This document shows, one piece after another, positions 44,896-44,982 of a DNA stretch of 44,982 bases (positions are counted from its first letter, which is position 1; each line of letters opens with the position of its first letter). The position numbers were made by a program, and so were the translations under genes. The notes under the pieces were generated by a model that was not told the origin of the DNA, made no database searches, and saw nothing but the letters and a program-made list of their open reading frames with translations. Source of the stretch: Candidatus Altarchaeota archaeon (GTDB lineage Archaea > Altiarchaeota > Altiarchaeia > IMC4 > QMZM01); NCBI GenBank assembly GCA_016931955.1, contig JAFGDV010000017.1, positions 1 to 44,982 on the forward strand, in the 5' to 3' direction.

Positions 44896-44982
44896 TTTCT
44901 TTGGGAAAGAAAAGCGTTGGCGGAAAAGAAAGAAGAATTCCCGCAGGGAATTCCTTTGGGATGATAGCCCTTTTTGAAAGGG
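44896..44982. repeat. Three consecutive perfect hairpins: TTTCTTT-GGG-AAAGAAA, GAATTCCC-GCA-GGGAATTC, CCCTTT-TTG-AAAGGG
   Basis: 44896-44912, 44935-44953, 44968-44982, all with 3-nt loops; the last touches the window end. Confidence 0.75.

Overview
Archaeal chromosome segment, most likely from a euryarchaeal lineage (archaeal DnaG primase, TiaS, GatD, NreA, LonB-type AAA+, GAGGTGAT ribosome-binding sites). The left ~11 kb is an accessory region dominated by an expansion of NrpR-like regulators (winged helix plus one NrpR/DUF128-type domain). There are six intact genes, four of them in a tandem 4-nt-overlapping chain with a fifth just downstream, plus a seventh gene deleted down to its two ends next to a UPF0175/DUF3368 toxin-antitoxin pair. 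The intact and deleted copies sit beside three different transporter genes (NMT1/SsuA-type binding protein, SSS symporter, EamA/DMT permease). The middle holds two divergent regulators around an interrupted palindrome, a PheRS-beta-like protein that stops after its B3/B4 editing domain, a TrkH / CPA2 antiporter / ClC ion-transport cluster, KaiC-like ATPase, NreA, an AbiE-like pair, and anaerobic NrdD. The right half holds DnaG next to a LonB-like AAA+ protein without a protease domain, an NAD-metabolism neighbourhood (NadX, NadK, NadC, macro domain), GatD, a methyltransferase/ATP-grasp fusion, TiaS and a GT2 enzyme. Non-coding structure of note: a 14-15-nt intergenic repeat GTTAGGCACTACAT(G) in six copies (26-45 kb), 3-nt-loop perfect hairpins partly associated with it, a three-way-junction-like leader upstream of dnaG, and an IS200/IS605-end-like hairpin at the left edge. 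No rRNA, tRNA or CRISPR array was recognised. All assignments come from reading the sequence and translations; no database search was run.
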